A stretch of DNA of 64,000 nucleotides, taken from Anaeramoeba flamelloides (Eukaryota > Metamonada > Anaeramoebidae). Positions 11,313 through 24,200 of this stretch are shown here, piece by piece. The stretch is taken from the NCBI GenBank assembly GCA_027625915.1, contig JANTQA010000030.1, positions 2,356,001 through 2,420,000 of the forward strand, read 5' to 3'. How positions within the stretch are numbered: position 1 is the first letter of the stretch; every line of letters begins with the position of its first letter. The position numbers were made by a program, and so were the translations under genes. The notes under the pieces were generated by a model. That model made no database searches and had not been told where the DNA came from. It saw only the letters and a list, made by a program, of their open reading frames with translations.

Positions 11313-13924
11313 TTAGAAAAATTCCATATTTAGTAATTTTTTTTCGTCTGACTGTTTACTTTTGGAATTGTAAAAATTTGGGTGTCGTGTGGAGTTATTG
11401 AACTGTTGAGCTTTCCAGTTTAATTCTTCTTTGTCAAACTTTCTTTTTCTGATAGCTTCTTCCTTTTTCAATTGAGCGATTCCTTTATTTTGAGGCTTTT
11501 TTTTGCGGTATTGATTAGAAGTATATTTACCAATTTGTGTGGGTGTCTCCTTGAGTGCAAAGGATTTTGCTAAATGACCAAGATGAACCTTTTTAATATC
11601 AAAAATTTTACGAATTTTGTGTGGGTGTGTCAAATAAGAACGGATATAAGCATTGAATCCCCTTCGAGCTAGATCGTGAACTAATTCATTTTCTTCAATA
11701 ATTTTTTCCATTTCTTTGTGGAGCCAAATTGCAACTACCTGCCTTTGCGTAACGCTATATTGCTTGGCAATTGAGGGATCGATTAAATTATTTTTCAGAT
11801 CTTGGTCTGAAATTAATGACGACAAGATGGTGTGTCTTCTCATTTCTGTTATTTTGTGCTTTTTTTCCTTTAAGACGTCCAAATAATCGGTTTCGTTTGG
11901 CATTAAAAATAATAAAGAATTACCCTTATTACCAATCCTAGCTGTTCTCCCAACTCTATGTACATAAACCTTGTGGTTGGTTGGTGGATCGTATTGGATA
12001 ATCCAATCGACAAGTGGCAAATCAAGCCCACGTGCGGCAACGTCAGTTGAAAATAGGATACCACTTGTGGCCTTTGAAAATTGAAAAAAAGTATTTGTTC
12101 GGTTCTTTTGATCAATGTTACCATGAAGCCTAAACAGCTTTACATGCTCAAATAATTTAACCAATTCTGTTCCATAAATATTCGTAACAGCTTTGTTGCG
12201 GCTTTTCTTCATAATAAAATTTTTCATTTTAGATTCTCCATTTTGAGGTTCTTCATCGTTGGCTTCTTGATTGGTTTCAACATTTTGGAATTTTTTTCTT
12301 ATTGGTACCAATGAAGATGGGAAAAATGATTTTTTGAATAATTTATAATGAAATTCCACCGAATCACACGAATACAGAAATATAATAATTTTTCGATTCC
12401 TAATGATCTTATTTGTTTTCCATAATAAAAAGCATATCAATGTTGATAGCCTTTCTTTTGTATCACACACAATATATTGCTGGTTTAGAGTATCAGGTGT
12501 TTTATATATTTCTTGTTTTTTTTTGGTTGCTTTCCCCTCACTATCCTTATTGTGTTTATTAACAGAATCATCAATATCAAAACCAATTTTTATTGGATTC
12601 TTTAAACTAAATCTAGCAAGTTTTTTAACTTTTTCATTTAAAGTGGATGAGATTAATAAATTCTGTGTTTTGAAATATTTTCCTCGATTCTTTTCCAAAT
12701 TTTCCATTATAGTATTAACCGGGCGTTCAAATCCCATTTCTAACAATCTATCTGCCTCGTCAAGAATAAAATATTCAATTTTTGATAATGATAATCCTTG
12801 TGTGTGTTCTAAATGATCTACCAACCTAAATTATAATTTTTGTGAAGATTTGTATAGATATAAATACAAAATAAAAGATTATGTTAATTTTTATTTTTAT
12901 TATTATTTTAAAATTAGACTTTTATTATATATATAGAGATTTTTGGAAAAAATAAATTTTTTGATCAAAATTATCATTTTTTTTTTGAGTTTTTTAATAT
13001 TAATATTATTTTAAAAATAGGTTTCTGAACAATTCATTTAATCAAAATCAATTATTTAGGTACTTTTTCAAAATATAAAATATTATTTATATTTAGATTT
13101 TAGCCTTATTGTTTCTAAAAATATTTAAAGAATAAGAAATAATTCAAAAAAAGTTATTTTTCTTCTTTTCGGATAAAACTTTAATATTTATTAAAATATT
13201 TTAAAAAAGAATTTTGTTTCAATTTATTTTTTTAAATAGTTTTTTTTTTTTTTTAGTTGAAATGAATTTATCGATATTTGGTAAGACAACAATAATAATT
13301 CAAAATCAATTTTCCTATTTACAGTTTCCTAAACTGTAATTTATTAAAATTTTAGTTAATTTAAATTGTTTTTCATTTTTTCATTTTAATTTTTTTATAT
13401 TTTTATTTTATTTTATCTAAAAGAAAATGAAAGTAATTGAATCCATAAATGATTAACCAAAAACAAGCTGAACCTGTTTTTTTTTAAAAAATAAACCTGA
13501 CTATGTTCAATAGGACTTTTCATCAAACAACTAATTTTCATTTTTTTCTTATTAAAATTTCCCCTTTCAAATTTCAATAAAAAATCTTCAACTTCATAGG
13601 TTGTTTTAAAGATCAGTTGAAAATTCAGCTTGAAATCAATAAAATTGAAAAATTTAATCGATTTTTTCTAAGAGTAACCCAATTGTAAAAAAAATTTGAA
13701 AGATCACAAAATATTTTTTTTTAATTTTTACTTTTAAAATAAAAAAAATTTTCATAATAAAAAAATTTTTTTTAAAGGTAGGAAAATGAAAAAACAATAA
13801 ATTGCTTAAATTCTTTTATTTGTGTCTAAAATGTATCAAATTTCTTTTTAAAAATTGTATTTTTTTACTTTTTACAGAAAATCTCCTCTAGTATATATAT
13901 ATATATATATATATATGTGCGTGT

Positions 13925-14014
<90 letters not shown>

Positions 14015-17000
14015 ATTTAAGAATCAATGTATAGAATATTTAATATAGTCTTAAAATTACATAAATATTTAGAAATAATTTCTAATCAATTTCTTATCGA
14101 TTAATTTTTATCAGAATATTAAAATAAAGATGAAAAAATTAATTGATTTGTTTCAATTCAAAAAATTTAAAAGAAAGGTATATCAAATTAATTGAAAAAA
14201 TAAGGATATCGACTTATTTTTTAATGATGAAAGTTATGAATTATTTAGATGTCGAAAAATGATTGATGATTTAAAATAATTTTGGATTGGAATTAAAACA
14301 ATTTTTTATTTTTATTTAAATAATTCATTGTTATTTTTTTATTCTAAAAACAGGATTATTATTTTTTTTTTTTCTTAAATGTATATTAGTATTTTAAAAA
14401 GCCATACTTTGTTAAAATTGTAAATGGATATCATAGCAATGTTTAAAAATCTTTAGATGGCTCAAAAATCTTGAAATAATTGCTAAAGTAAAAAAAAAAA
14501 AAAATTGTTATTATTAAAAATAAAAATATATCTGGATGATAGGATGTATTTATGGGAAAAAATTTCTCATAGAAGTGTATTAAATTTCGAACTTCAAAAT
14601 GAAAAAACAAACTAAAAATCTCTCAAAAATCTTCCAAAATCAAATTTTAATATTATTGATTTCCATATTTTTCGTTTTTAAAGTAAATCTGAAAGTCTTG
14701 GCTTAGGTTTCTGAAAATTAACTAATTTTTAGAGGTATTCATTGAACATTTGTAAAATTTTGACTTTGAAAAACTGAATAAGAATTAGAACAAAACCCCT
14801 ATTAATCACATGTGCGGTGGGTGCAGAAAATTGCGTAATAAACAAGTGTATTGGATACAAAAAAAAAATTAAATAAAAAGTCTTTGTATTTTCTTTTCTT
14901 AATTATTTTTTATTTTTTGTTTAATTATTTTTAGTCTTGCAAATATCCCACCTTATTCTACACTGTTTTTCCAATAATCTGGTATTATGCTTAGTCTTTA
15001 CAAAATAACAACGAGACCTCACCGCGATGAGATTTCTAAGGCTATTTTTAATTGCTAAACACTCTGGAACATCTCGTTATTTGGTAGCTAATAGACCTGG
15101 TATGATGTTGACTATTTTGTCAAACATAGCAGAACAACTCTGTTTATTTGTAAATGAACTTTTAATAACTTTGAATTTTGTTAGTTAATGATTTATGAAA
15201 ATTAAATTAGCCCTTTTTTCAACCTACTTAGCATCGAGTGTGCAAAAAAAAATTTTGTAAATAAAGATTTTACTTTTTTTATATTATTTTTTTACTTTCT
15301 CTTATTTCTCTTTTTCGTGGTCTTCGTTTAAAATTGTATTTTTTTTTTCTTTTTCATTTTGTAAATAAAAGCTATTCTATGAGTTAATATTGCCTGCATT
15401 ATCACTAGGATAAAAAACTCTAAATACAAGTTTAGAGTCTCAAGAAGTGCCGTGGAGTGTCTAGTTTTTCCAGAATTTAAAATAATAGAGTAAAATCAAA
15501 GATTTTACTCGATTCTTAATTTTTCGAAAAGCTAATAGGGCTTTCTTAATGATTTCCCTTTTTATCTGTGAAGTGTTCTAGGTTTTTTTGAGGTTTTCTA
15601 TTTTATTTGTGAAGTGTTCTCGGTTTTTTTTACTTTACAAATAAACCGAAAATTTATTAAAATTTTCTGTTTATTTCTAAAAGTAAAAAAAACCTAAAGA
15701 AAATCAATTGATTTTCACAAATAAATAGAAAACACAAAAAAACCTAACGTAAATCTATAGATTTTCCAAATAAACAGAAAACTCAAGAAAAACTGAACAA
15801 CATTTTTTTAAAATCCAAAAGAATGGAGAAAAATCAAAGAATTTACTCGATTATTTCAAATTGAAAAAAACCTAATTGTAATTTTTCAAAATTTGAAAGA
15901 ATTAAAAAAACTCATCTGATTTTATTCTATTACTTCAAATTAAGTAAAACCAAACGAAAATTATTGTCGGGTGTCGTAGAGTGCCTTCGTTTTTTTTTGG
16001 TTTTCTGTTTTATTTGTGAAATCTATCGATTTTCTAAATAAATAGAAAACTCAAGAAAAGCTAATGGTGGTTTTTTTAATTTGAAAAATAAACCAAAAAT
16101 TTTAATCAATTTTTGGTTTTTATTTCTTAAAGCAAAAAAAAAAGCCTAACAGCAAATAGGAGCTGATTTTGTTGAACCATGTATCTTTGATACATTTTCA
16201 TTGCTTTTTATAGCGCAATTCTTGAAGATAATGCACTTATTTTTTTTCGATTATTGTTTGAGTTGAAAAAAAAAAAAAAAGATATTGTGAGTTATTTTGT
16301 CATATCTTTTTTTGTACATTATTGATTTTTTTTTTGTGCCTTATTTTGATTATTTTGCGCCTTATAGGTGATCTCATAGTGTACTTTAAAAGGTCCTATA
16401 CTGTGCACTAAAAAGCCCTCGGGCTGTAATAATAATAAAAAAAAAATACCACTTCTTTTTCTGTTTGTCCATTAATTCAATGAAATTTTGAATCTTTCAA
16501 GATCTCCAAAGTATTTAATTTAAATTACTTTTTTAAATTATTAAATAAGATCCCATAATTTAAGTGAAGCGGAAAAATATTAACCAAATATTTTGAATTT
16601 GTCTTTAAAGGAAAAGTCTTTTCGTCTTTAATCACTCATGTCTTGAATAAAAAACAAAAATTAACAAAAGTATTTTGCAAAGGAGAATTAATTATTTAAA
16701 TCATGAATTTTTACCTTCCAGGTGTTGCGATTAAAACATTGATCCCTTTTCTAATTCTTTGTTTTTCTGTTTTTCTTGTTTCGCCACCCATCAAAGTTCC
16801 TGGAACAATATTAACACAACATTTTACTAAATTTAGCACGACATCATAAATTTGTAAACAAAGTTCTCTTGTTGGGGTAATGATTAAAACTATTCAAATA
16901 AGGAATTAATAAAAAGAAATTAATCGGAAAATATTCATCTTAATTTTTTTTTTGAGGTTTCCTTTGTTAAAAACAAAAAAAAAAAAAGAAAGATCTTACC

Positions 17001-17765
17001 AAAAACTCCATCCTTTCGTTGTATTGTTGGTTTTTTGTGCATTAATTTTGATATAATAGGTACAAGAAATGCTAAGGTTTTACCTGTACCAGTTTTTGCT
17101 TTCATTAAAACGTCATTACCATCAAAAATCGGTTTAATTGATAATTCTTGGATTCTTGTTGGTTGAGTAATCTCAAAAGTTTCTATTGAGTAATAATAGA
17201 TTTATAAAAACAAAGCATTTTTGTTGGGAATTTTTTTTTGATTAGGTTTATTATTTTTGGTGTTCAAAAGTAGAAAGGAAAATTGAGGCCAGCTTTAAAA
17301 ATGGAAATAAAAAAAAGAAAGATTTGTGATCTTTTTTTAAAAAATCACGTAATTTTTTTTTTTTTTATGTGTCTGATCTTTTTTTTTTTCAAAAAACAAA
17401 AAGTAAGATTCTGTTATTAAAAAATAATTACTTTGTAAGTTCTGGATTAATTTCTTATCAATGAAATTCATTTTTGAAAAAGAATCAAAAGAAAATGTTT
17501 CTTTAATAATTTTTGCATGTGTTTTTTGGTTTCCTTTTGTTCTTAATGTTTTCCTCGTCTTTTTTTTCTCTTCCTCTGTTTTTTTTTCTTTTTTTTTTTC
17601 TTGGTAAATTGGGTTGCTGTTTACTCTTTGTGATCGAAGTGTACGGTTACGTCTTCTTTTTTTCTTTTTTTGTGTTTCAGATCTTTTGGGCTTTCTGACA
17701 GCCACTTTTTCTGTGACAAGAGGTGTTTTTTTTTTTATTTTGAAATTAAAGCACAAATCAGACAT
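11313..17765 (-). CDS. DBP7: DEAD-box RNA helicase, Dbp7/DDX31 family (4 exons)
   Basis: Exons on the minus strand are 17765-17432, 17182-17000, 16889-16715 and 12825-11313. Phases agree at every junction and give a 734-residue protein. Introns are 249, 110 and 3889 bp. Residues 1-105 are Lys-rich and nuclear-like. The helicase core follows: Q motif (F..TQPTRIQ, 114-123), motif I AKTGTGKT (140-147), Ia PTREL, Ib TPGR split by the last intron, II DEAD (253-256), [24 protein letters not shown]. The C-terminal extension carries the DUF4217-type signature of this family ([10 protein letters not shown]..., [15 protein letters not shown]). Dbp7/DDX31 acts in the nucleolus during assembly of the large ribosomal subunit. 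All catalytic motifs are intact. Family assignment rests on the C-terminal signature. Confidence 0.93.
13890..14012. repeat. (TA)n(GT)n compound microsatellite
   Basis: About 12 TA dinucleotides are followed by about 95 bp of almost pure GT. On the coding strand of the surrounding gene this reads as CA followed by TA. It is the longest simple repeat in the window. Confidence 0.95.
15410..16150. repeat. Palindromic modular repeat family F, copy 2 (intronic)
   Basis: It begins with a short perfect hairpin (ACTCTAAA, 6-nt loop, TTTAGAGT, about 15418-15441) and the CCAGAATTTAAAATAATAGA motif near 15472. Repeated direct and inverted modules of GAGGTTTTCTATTTTATTTG / CAAATAAATAGAAAAC follow. Two central AATAAACCGAAAATTTATTA-type hairpins lie near 15640-15690 and 16085-16130. 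It is about twice the size of the copy at 4096-4417 because modules are repeated. Confidence 0.65.
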
Positions 17766-18224
17766 TTTTAATAAAATCTTATGATTACGTTTGAAATTCG
17801 GAAAAATGTTTTTTGTTAATTCTTCAATTATCCAAATCTGTTATTCTGGAATTGTTTTCTCAAGTAGATTTTGATTTATTCAAAATAAATACGAGAAGTC
17901 TTAGAATCAATATTCTGAGTATCTTTAATTGGTTTAAAATTCAAATTGTAAAAATATAAGTAATTTGAACTGATGTGAACAATACAAAATTTGAACTATT
18001 TTTCCTTTTTATATTCGTTTGTGAAAAATTTGTTTCCTTTTTCAAGCTTCTTGTCTTAAAACTTGATCGGAGGACTTGTAATAAGAAATTTTTCATTTGT
18101 TAATTAGAAAATGAGAGTATTTACAAATTGTTTTTGATGTTTTATTAATTTTTTCACTTAAGGGTTGTATGTTTGCAAACAAAATATTGTAGAAAAAAGT
18201 TCTTAACCATAGAAAGAGAGTACA

Positions 18225-19297
18225 ACACTATCCCCATCAAAAAATGTGTACCCAAAGATTATAATCCATTTTTTCAAAATATAATCCCTGCTTTTTTTTC
18301 GTATTGTTCCAAAGGAAAAATCAAATTTATTACCAAAATTCAAATTAATTTTGTAAGTAAACTCCTTGATTTTTTCAGTAAAATTTTAAATCGTGAATTC
18401 AATTTGTTAAAAATTGTTACATATTTTTTTTATTTTTTTTGAATTTTTTTGTTTTTTTGTTTATTAATATGTCCTTAATAAAATTAAGCACTATTTTTTT
18501 CTGATAAATATTTTTCGAAATCTAGCCTTATAACTAAATTCAATTAAACACTGGGATAAAATTTTTTAGAATAAAAACACTATCAACTTTTGAATATAAA
18601 AAATATTTTTTGAAATTAATGTACACTTTTTTATTTTTTTTTTGAAAAATTGGGGTTGTTTAAATTTTGAAATCAAAGAATAAGTTAAACTATTAAATTA
18701 GAATATATTTCCAGAGAGTTTATCATTTTTTAGTTAAACTTTTTTTTTAATTTTACCATTTGAAAATAAAAAAAAACATTTGAAGACCAAATTAGTCCTT
18801 TTAGTGAAAATAAAACTCCCATAATTTAGAATTTTTTTTTGTAAATGAGTTAAAATAAGATAGTGTATATAAAAATATACATAATTTCAACTTTGAATTC
18901 AAAAATTTTGACAAAAAATTTTTACAAGAAAAAGTTATTTTGAAACTATATTTATTTTTATTTTATCTTTTAGTTTTTTTAATTGTTTTAATGGAAGGTA
19001 TTTGATCAGTTTTCCATTTTTTTTTTTTTTTTTTGGGTCGTAGTGACATATATTGATAAAAATTATACTATCAATTTTTGTGAGTAATATTCTACAATTT
19101 GATCCTTCATTTTTGGAATTTCTTTTCTAATAATAGAAATTTAAGAATCCAATTGCATTTGTATTTTTTGTTTATTGTTGGTTTGTTTGTTTTTTTTAAT
19201 GTGTAGGTCTTCTCTAAAAAATAAACAAGCTTTATATTTTGAAATACAGATTAAAGTTTACAAAAGGAATTATTTTGTTAAATGTTATCTGCAAAAA
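18225..19297. repeat. Inverted-repeat element family D, copy 1, split by an insertion
   Basis: The left part (18225 to about 18465) and right part (about 19050-19297) align with the uninterrupted D copy at 35570-36045. The left arm reads CATCAAAAAATGTGTACCC...TATAATCCA and the right arm TATTTTGAAATACAGATTAA...TTATTTTGTT. About 585 bp of AT-rich DNA without recognisable ends separates the two parts. Confidence 0.55.
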
Positions 19298-19535
19298 ATA
19301 AAATTGATCACTAGAAATTTAACAAAAGTACTTTTTTCAGTAACCTTCCAGTCTTTAATAATAAAATTTATTTACAATATAACCATCATTCCAAGAACTT
19401 CAAATTATTGAAGCTGTTATATTTATAGTTGTTTAGAATAATATATTTTTTTATTCTTTCTTTAGTCAAGAAAAAGGTGTTTTTTTAAGTAAAATTCCAA
19501 ATAAATCGAGATATGAATTTTATTTCAATTATTTC

Positions 19536-19718
19536 CACTTTAAGACATACACTTTCAACAATATTTAAGGTACAAAAAAATCTCAAATTAAGGTACAAAA
19601 TTTTAAATTTTTTATTACACAAATTATTTAACTAGAATTTGAATTTTGTGTTATTGAATATGGAAACATTTTATACCTTAAATTTATTTGAAAGGATGTG
19701 TCTTAAAAGTAAAAATGG
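19536..19718. repeat. Small inverted-repeat element family G, copy 1
   Basis: The left end TCCACTTTAAGACATACACT and the right end GGATGTGTCTTAAAAGT form an inverted pair. The interior CTCAAATTAAGGTACAAAA is shared with the copy at 59571-59774. The element is about 180 bp with no coding capacity. Confidence 0.65.
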
Positions 19719-20157
19719 CAGTAAATAATAAGAAAAAATTGATTTGAAATCTGGGTCTAACAAAGAAATTAAAATTTTTTTCAAGATTAAAAGAATTATT
19801 GGATATTATTTTTGAAATTAATATAATTTTTTTATCTAATTGAGTTTTTCCAAAACTTGGAATATTTTTATTTTTAAAGGGTATTTAGGGAGATTTTAGA
19901 AACATATAATCAGATTTTTCTCTTCTTTAATGAAAATACGATTTTTTGGAAAGAATTCTGAAAATATTTTGGATTTGGATAATATCAAAAATAAGAAAAA
20001 AGGGTTAAAACTTATTAAACAAAATCCATTACAATAAATATCATTTAAAATTAAGTTTAATAGTAAACATATTTTTACTTTATTTGAAAATCTCAAAAAG
20101 TGGTAAAATATTTTTGAATTTAAGGGGTTATCGTCTATCAATGAGAAGCCTAGGATC

Positions 20158-20849
20158 AAAGTATGTTGTTATTGAATGTAACCACATTAGTGTTACATGG
20201 TTCAAATTTCTCTAAAAAATCGATTATTCAAGTAGTAATATTTGTTGATCTCATCAATTAAAAATGATCCATTGTATTAGTAAAAAACCCCAGCAATTTC
20301 AGAATAAAATCTGCAATTCACCTTAAATTTAATGATTGAATTATCAATATCCAGACTAAAAAGTCATAAAATATCTTTCTTAAATTTATGGCGAAATGTA
20401 GATTAGTTACTAAAAAATTCGTTTTTTTTTTTAAAAATTAAATAATTAACGAATAAAGTTTTTTGTCAAATTATTTCTCAAATCATGGAAATATATTGAT
20501 GCGACAAGTATCTTTATCAAAAGCAAACCAAACCAATCAGTCTTTGTACTTTTATGTTGATGATTATTGAGTTAATCTTTGAAATTAAAAGATTATTAAA
20601 ATAGTTACTTTTGGAAGTTCTAAAACTAAATTATTAAATACAAGAATACTGTATTTTGAGTTTCAATTTTTAGATTTGGAAAAGGAATTAAAAAAAATTT
20701 TTTCAAAATGAAATTTTTTAATTGTGATCATTAGTAAAAAATGTAATAATTTATTGTGCAATAGGATTTATAATAGATTTTTTGGAGTCACAGAAACTAT
20801 TCTAGCCATGGTTCACTAATATCATTTACACCCAATTACAACATACTTT
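20158..20849. repeat. Inverted-repeat element family B, copy 1 (MITE-like)
   Basis: The left end AAAGTATGTTGTTATTGAAT is mirrored at the right end (reverse complement AAAGTATGTTGTAATTGGGT). The similarity continues about 45 bp inward (ATTAGTG..CATGG). Internal landmarks shared with the copy at 62470-63165 include TTATGTTGATGATTATTGAG and ATTAAATAATTAAC. Confidence 0.75.
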
Positions 20850-21247
20850 AATTATAGAGAAATCTATGGTGATGCTACTCCCTTAAAAGATCAAATTTAC
20901 TAGAAGGATTTATTATTGTTCACTTATCCCTTAATCAAAATTTCTCAAACTTGAGTAAATATCACAAAGTTCTTCATAACCTTTAACCTTGCTATCTATT
21001 TCGCAAGCTATCCAAAGAAAAAATCACCTAAAATAAAAATTAATAATATTACGTAATTTAAAAACTACAAAAGAACAAAGCAACTTCCTCAGCAGATCTT
21101 GGAACAAAACAATTGGAAATCTATACTTCAACAATCATTTTTTTTTTATTCATCTCTTTTTCTAGATTTTTTATTACCTTTTTTTTTTTTTTTTTTTCAA
21201 ATAACGATTAATCTCGAATCCTTCGTAACAATAAAAACAACTCAACA

Positions 21248-24200
21248 ATGACAGATCTATCAAGACAATTATCCGAAATTAGAAAAAAAAGGAGGCATAT
21301 CCCAAGTATGGTTGGGCATTCATATCAAACATCCTTAATCTTCAAGCCAAAAGAAGCCCTTGAGATCACAAATGAAACACTTCAAAGGATGGCATTAAAG
21401 GGACTAAATTCCTTAATACAACAAGACGTTCGATTATCTCGAAGGCAAGGATCATTATTAGATCGATCAAGGGTAGATTTTGATCGCTTGTCCTTGACTG
21501 AGAACGAAAACGAGAAACTGAATGAGGAATTAAAGAAATTTGTTCCCTTGCTTTCGCCTTACTTCATGGACAGCAATGCACATTACATTATTGAATACTT
21601 TATCAGGATTTATAAAATCCATCTCTATAATCCCGATCTAATGGTCAAAATGGGCCTACCATTCCACTCAACATCATTATTTACAAGATTATTACAAGTT
21701 TTAAATTTAAATGGGACCAAATGGTACTTTTTGGGATCTGTAAAACGAAGTGGACATAATTTAACACGGTCCACAATTGCCGCAACATCATTAAGAAACG
21801 TTTGGCTCATTCGAGAGATCTGCGACTTAATGAAAAAACGAAATGAGAAAAATCTATTATTTACAACCTTAATCTCATTTTATACTGCCTTAATGATCGA
21901 CATTTGTGATCGAGTCAATCAAGAATCGAATAAACAATTGCAAGATGAAGTAATCAATTTGATTTTGCCATACCTAATGTCCTTTCTTTCCAACACAAGC
22001 CAATCAAAGCAGCAATTCCAAAACACTCAATTTAACAATTCCTTATTCCAAGACGAAGAATTGTCTTTAGGTAGCTTAATGATCTTGACAAAAATCTGCT
22101 CTGAAAACTTGATTTCGAAAAAATTATTAAAAACAATAATAACATTAATCACTAACCGCAAAAACGAAAAGATTGAATTAGATTTAAAATGTTTAATTAT
22201 TATTTATCAAAACCAAGAGCATTTAACATATTTCCCCATCGCTATTATTGAAAAATTTACTATTGATCAAATTTTAGATTTGTGTTCAAAATATGCTTCA
22301 AATAGATTTCTTTCTGCTTATTTCAAGAAACTAATAAAAAAAGCATTTCAAAGCAAGAAAAAAGAAGACGAAGAAATGAAAGACGAAAATGAAGATGATT
22401 CCGATCTTGTTATTGAAATTGAAGACGATGAAGAAAATGAAAAGAATAGCATGTTATTAAAATACATTTCATTAACTGACAACAAATTAGAAGACATTAT
22501 TATTTTCGAGATTTTAGATGAAATGATTTCATTATATTTAAAAAAAAGAAAAATTTGTGATAATAAACATTATCAACAAATCATTAAACAATTAGATCAA
22601 AGATACCCAATTCAAGTTGATAAAATTATTAACAAGTATTTAAAAACAGTAGCGGTGGAAGAATTTTGGGATTTTATAAAATTAATTCAACATCACCATA
22701 TTATTGCCAATACAAACACAACAGTTTATTTAGCATTGCAGCATTCCGAAGCATCCATTAGATATATTGCCTTTGAAAAATTAAAAACAATCATTACTGA
22801 TGTTTTAACTAATAAAGATGAACAAAATATTGAAAGAACAAGTATCTTGTTTTCTGATAGTATTTTGCTACAATTAAATGATTCAGATTTACATAACAAA
22901 ACAACAACAAAAATTATTAATTTAATTCTTGAATTAGATGATTTATTATTTAGAATTATTAATGATAAAAAAGAATTAATCAATGCATTATATGTTTTGA
23001 TAAAAAGTTGTGATAAATATTCAAAAAATAAATTGAAATTAAAAACATTTAAATTAATAGCAAAATATTTTTTAAAAAATAACAAACAAGCAAACAAGAA
23101 AAGGGGAAAGGGGAAAAGAAAAGAAAAGGGAAAAGGAGAGGGAAAAGAAAAAGAAATAGAAAAAGAATTAAAGAAATTCAATTCAATTTTATTTTCAAAT
23201 TTATTTATTCAAAAAAATACAATAGAATTAAATCAATGGGTATGCACAAATATATATAATATTACTAAAAACCCAATTTTTAAAAATATTAATAACAAAA
23301 ATATTGTAAAAAAACACAAATCAATAATTGAACAAAATAAGAGTTTAATTACAACCTTAAGTATGGAGCTCAATGATAAAAATAAAATTTTTGTTTTAAT
23401 GGGTTATTTAAAAGAAAATTTTAATTATAATTGTTCGATCATATTTTTATATAGTTTAATTGAACTTTATAAAAACAAAACTTTAAAATTAATTAAATCA
23501 GAGTTATTGATTATTTTTATCCAAGTTTATGAACTTATCATTAACTGTTTAAAAATGAATAAAGAAATTAATACTAATAATAACATTGAAGATATCAACA
23601 ATGAAAAAAAAATGTATGTGAAAACTATTTTAATAAAATTAACAAATGAAACAATACATTCAACATTAAAAATTAAAATTTTGAAAACAATTATGAATCT
23701 AATAATACATTTAATCCGTGTTAAAGAAAAAGAAAGCTTACGGTATTTTTATAAATTTTTATTAAATCATAAAGATTTATTCCAAAATGAATTATACATA
23801 TTTTTTTCAATATTTTTGAATTTTAAAAGCTTTACAATTATTCAATTTTTATCTTCTTTTTGGTTTAACGAAAAAGAAAACTTAAATATTGAAACCAAGA
23901 ACAATAATAATGATGATGATGATGATGATAAACTGCAATTATCTTCATTATATTATGCAAGTGGTATTATAATTTCAACTAAAAATGAAAAATTACAAAC
24001 CCAAATGTACCAATTAATACCTTCTTTGTTAACATTATTAGCTAGTGAAAAAAAAATAATTAGACATGCTGTCGTTACTTGTTATATTAGTTTATTACAA
24101 TGCTATCCACAAGATGAAATTTTATTAAAATTAATTTCTCAACAAAATCATTTTTTAAATACCAAAAATCATTTAACTAATTTTTTTAAAAGCAAATTAA

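Larger units (their letters stand above)
12826..16714 (-). other. 3.9-kb third intron of the DEAD-box helicase gene
   Basis: Donor GTAAAA (16714) and acceptor TTTAG (12826) join AG|G inside the TPGR motif and restore TPGRLVDH, so the intron is well supported. The gene's other introns are 249 and 110 bp. It contains a (TA)n(GT)n microsatellite (13890-14012), a less AT-rich stretch with no recognised content (about 14790-15240) and a large palindromic family F copy (15410-16150). Confidence 0.9.
17766..21247. other. Intergenic region between helicase and UTP10 genes
   Basis: This divergent intergenic spacer must contain both promoters. It holds element D copy 1 (18225-19297, itself interrupted), element G copy 1 (19536-19718) and element B copy 1 (20158-20849). 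I see no ORF worth calling. Short frames at 18173-18442 and 19175-19411 lie inside the D element. Confidence 0.6.

Noticed and set aside
14990-15130. Possible structured RNA or tRNA-like segment in the helicase intron
   Set aside because: AACGAGACCTCACCGCGATG stands out by GC content and can pair loosely with TCTCGTTATT downstream. It has no cloverleaf, box or known RNA motif.
16410-16430. AGCCCTCGGGCT hairpin as a terminator
   Set aside because: It is a short palindrome with a 2-nt loop in a eukaryotic intron, so there is no reason to read it as a bacterial terminator.
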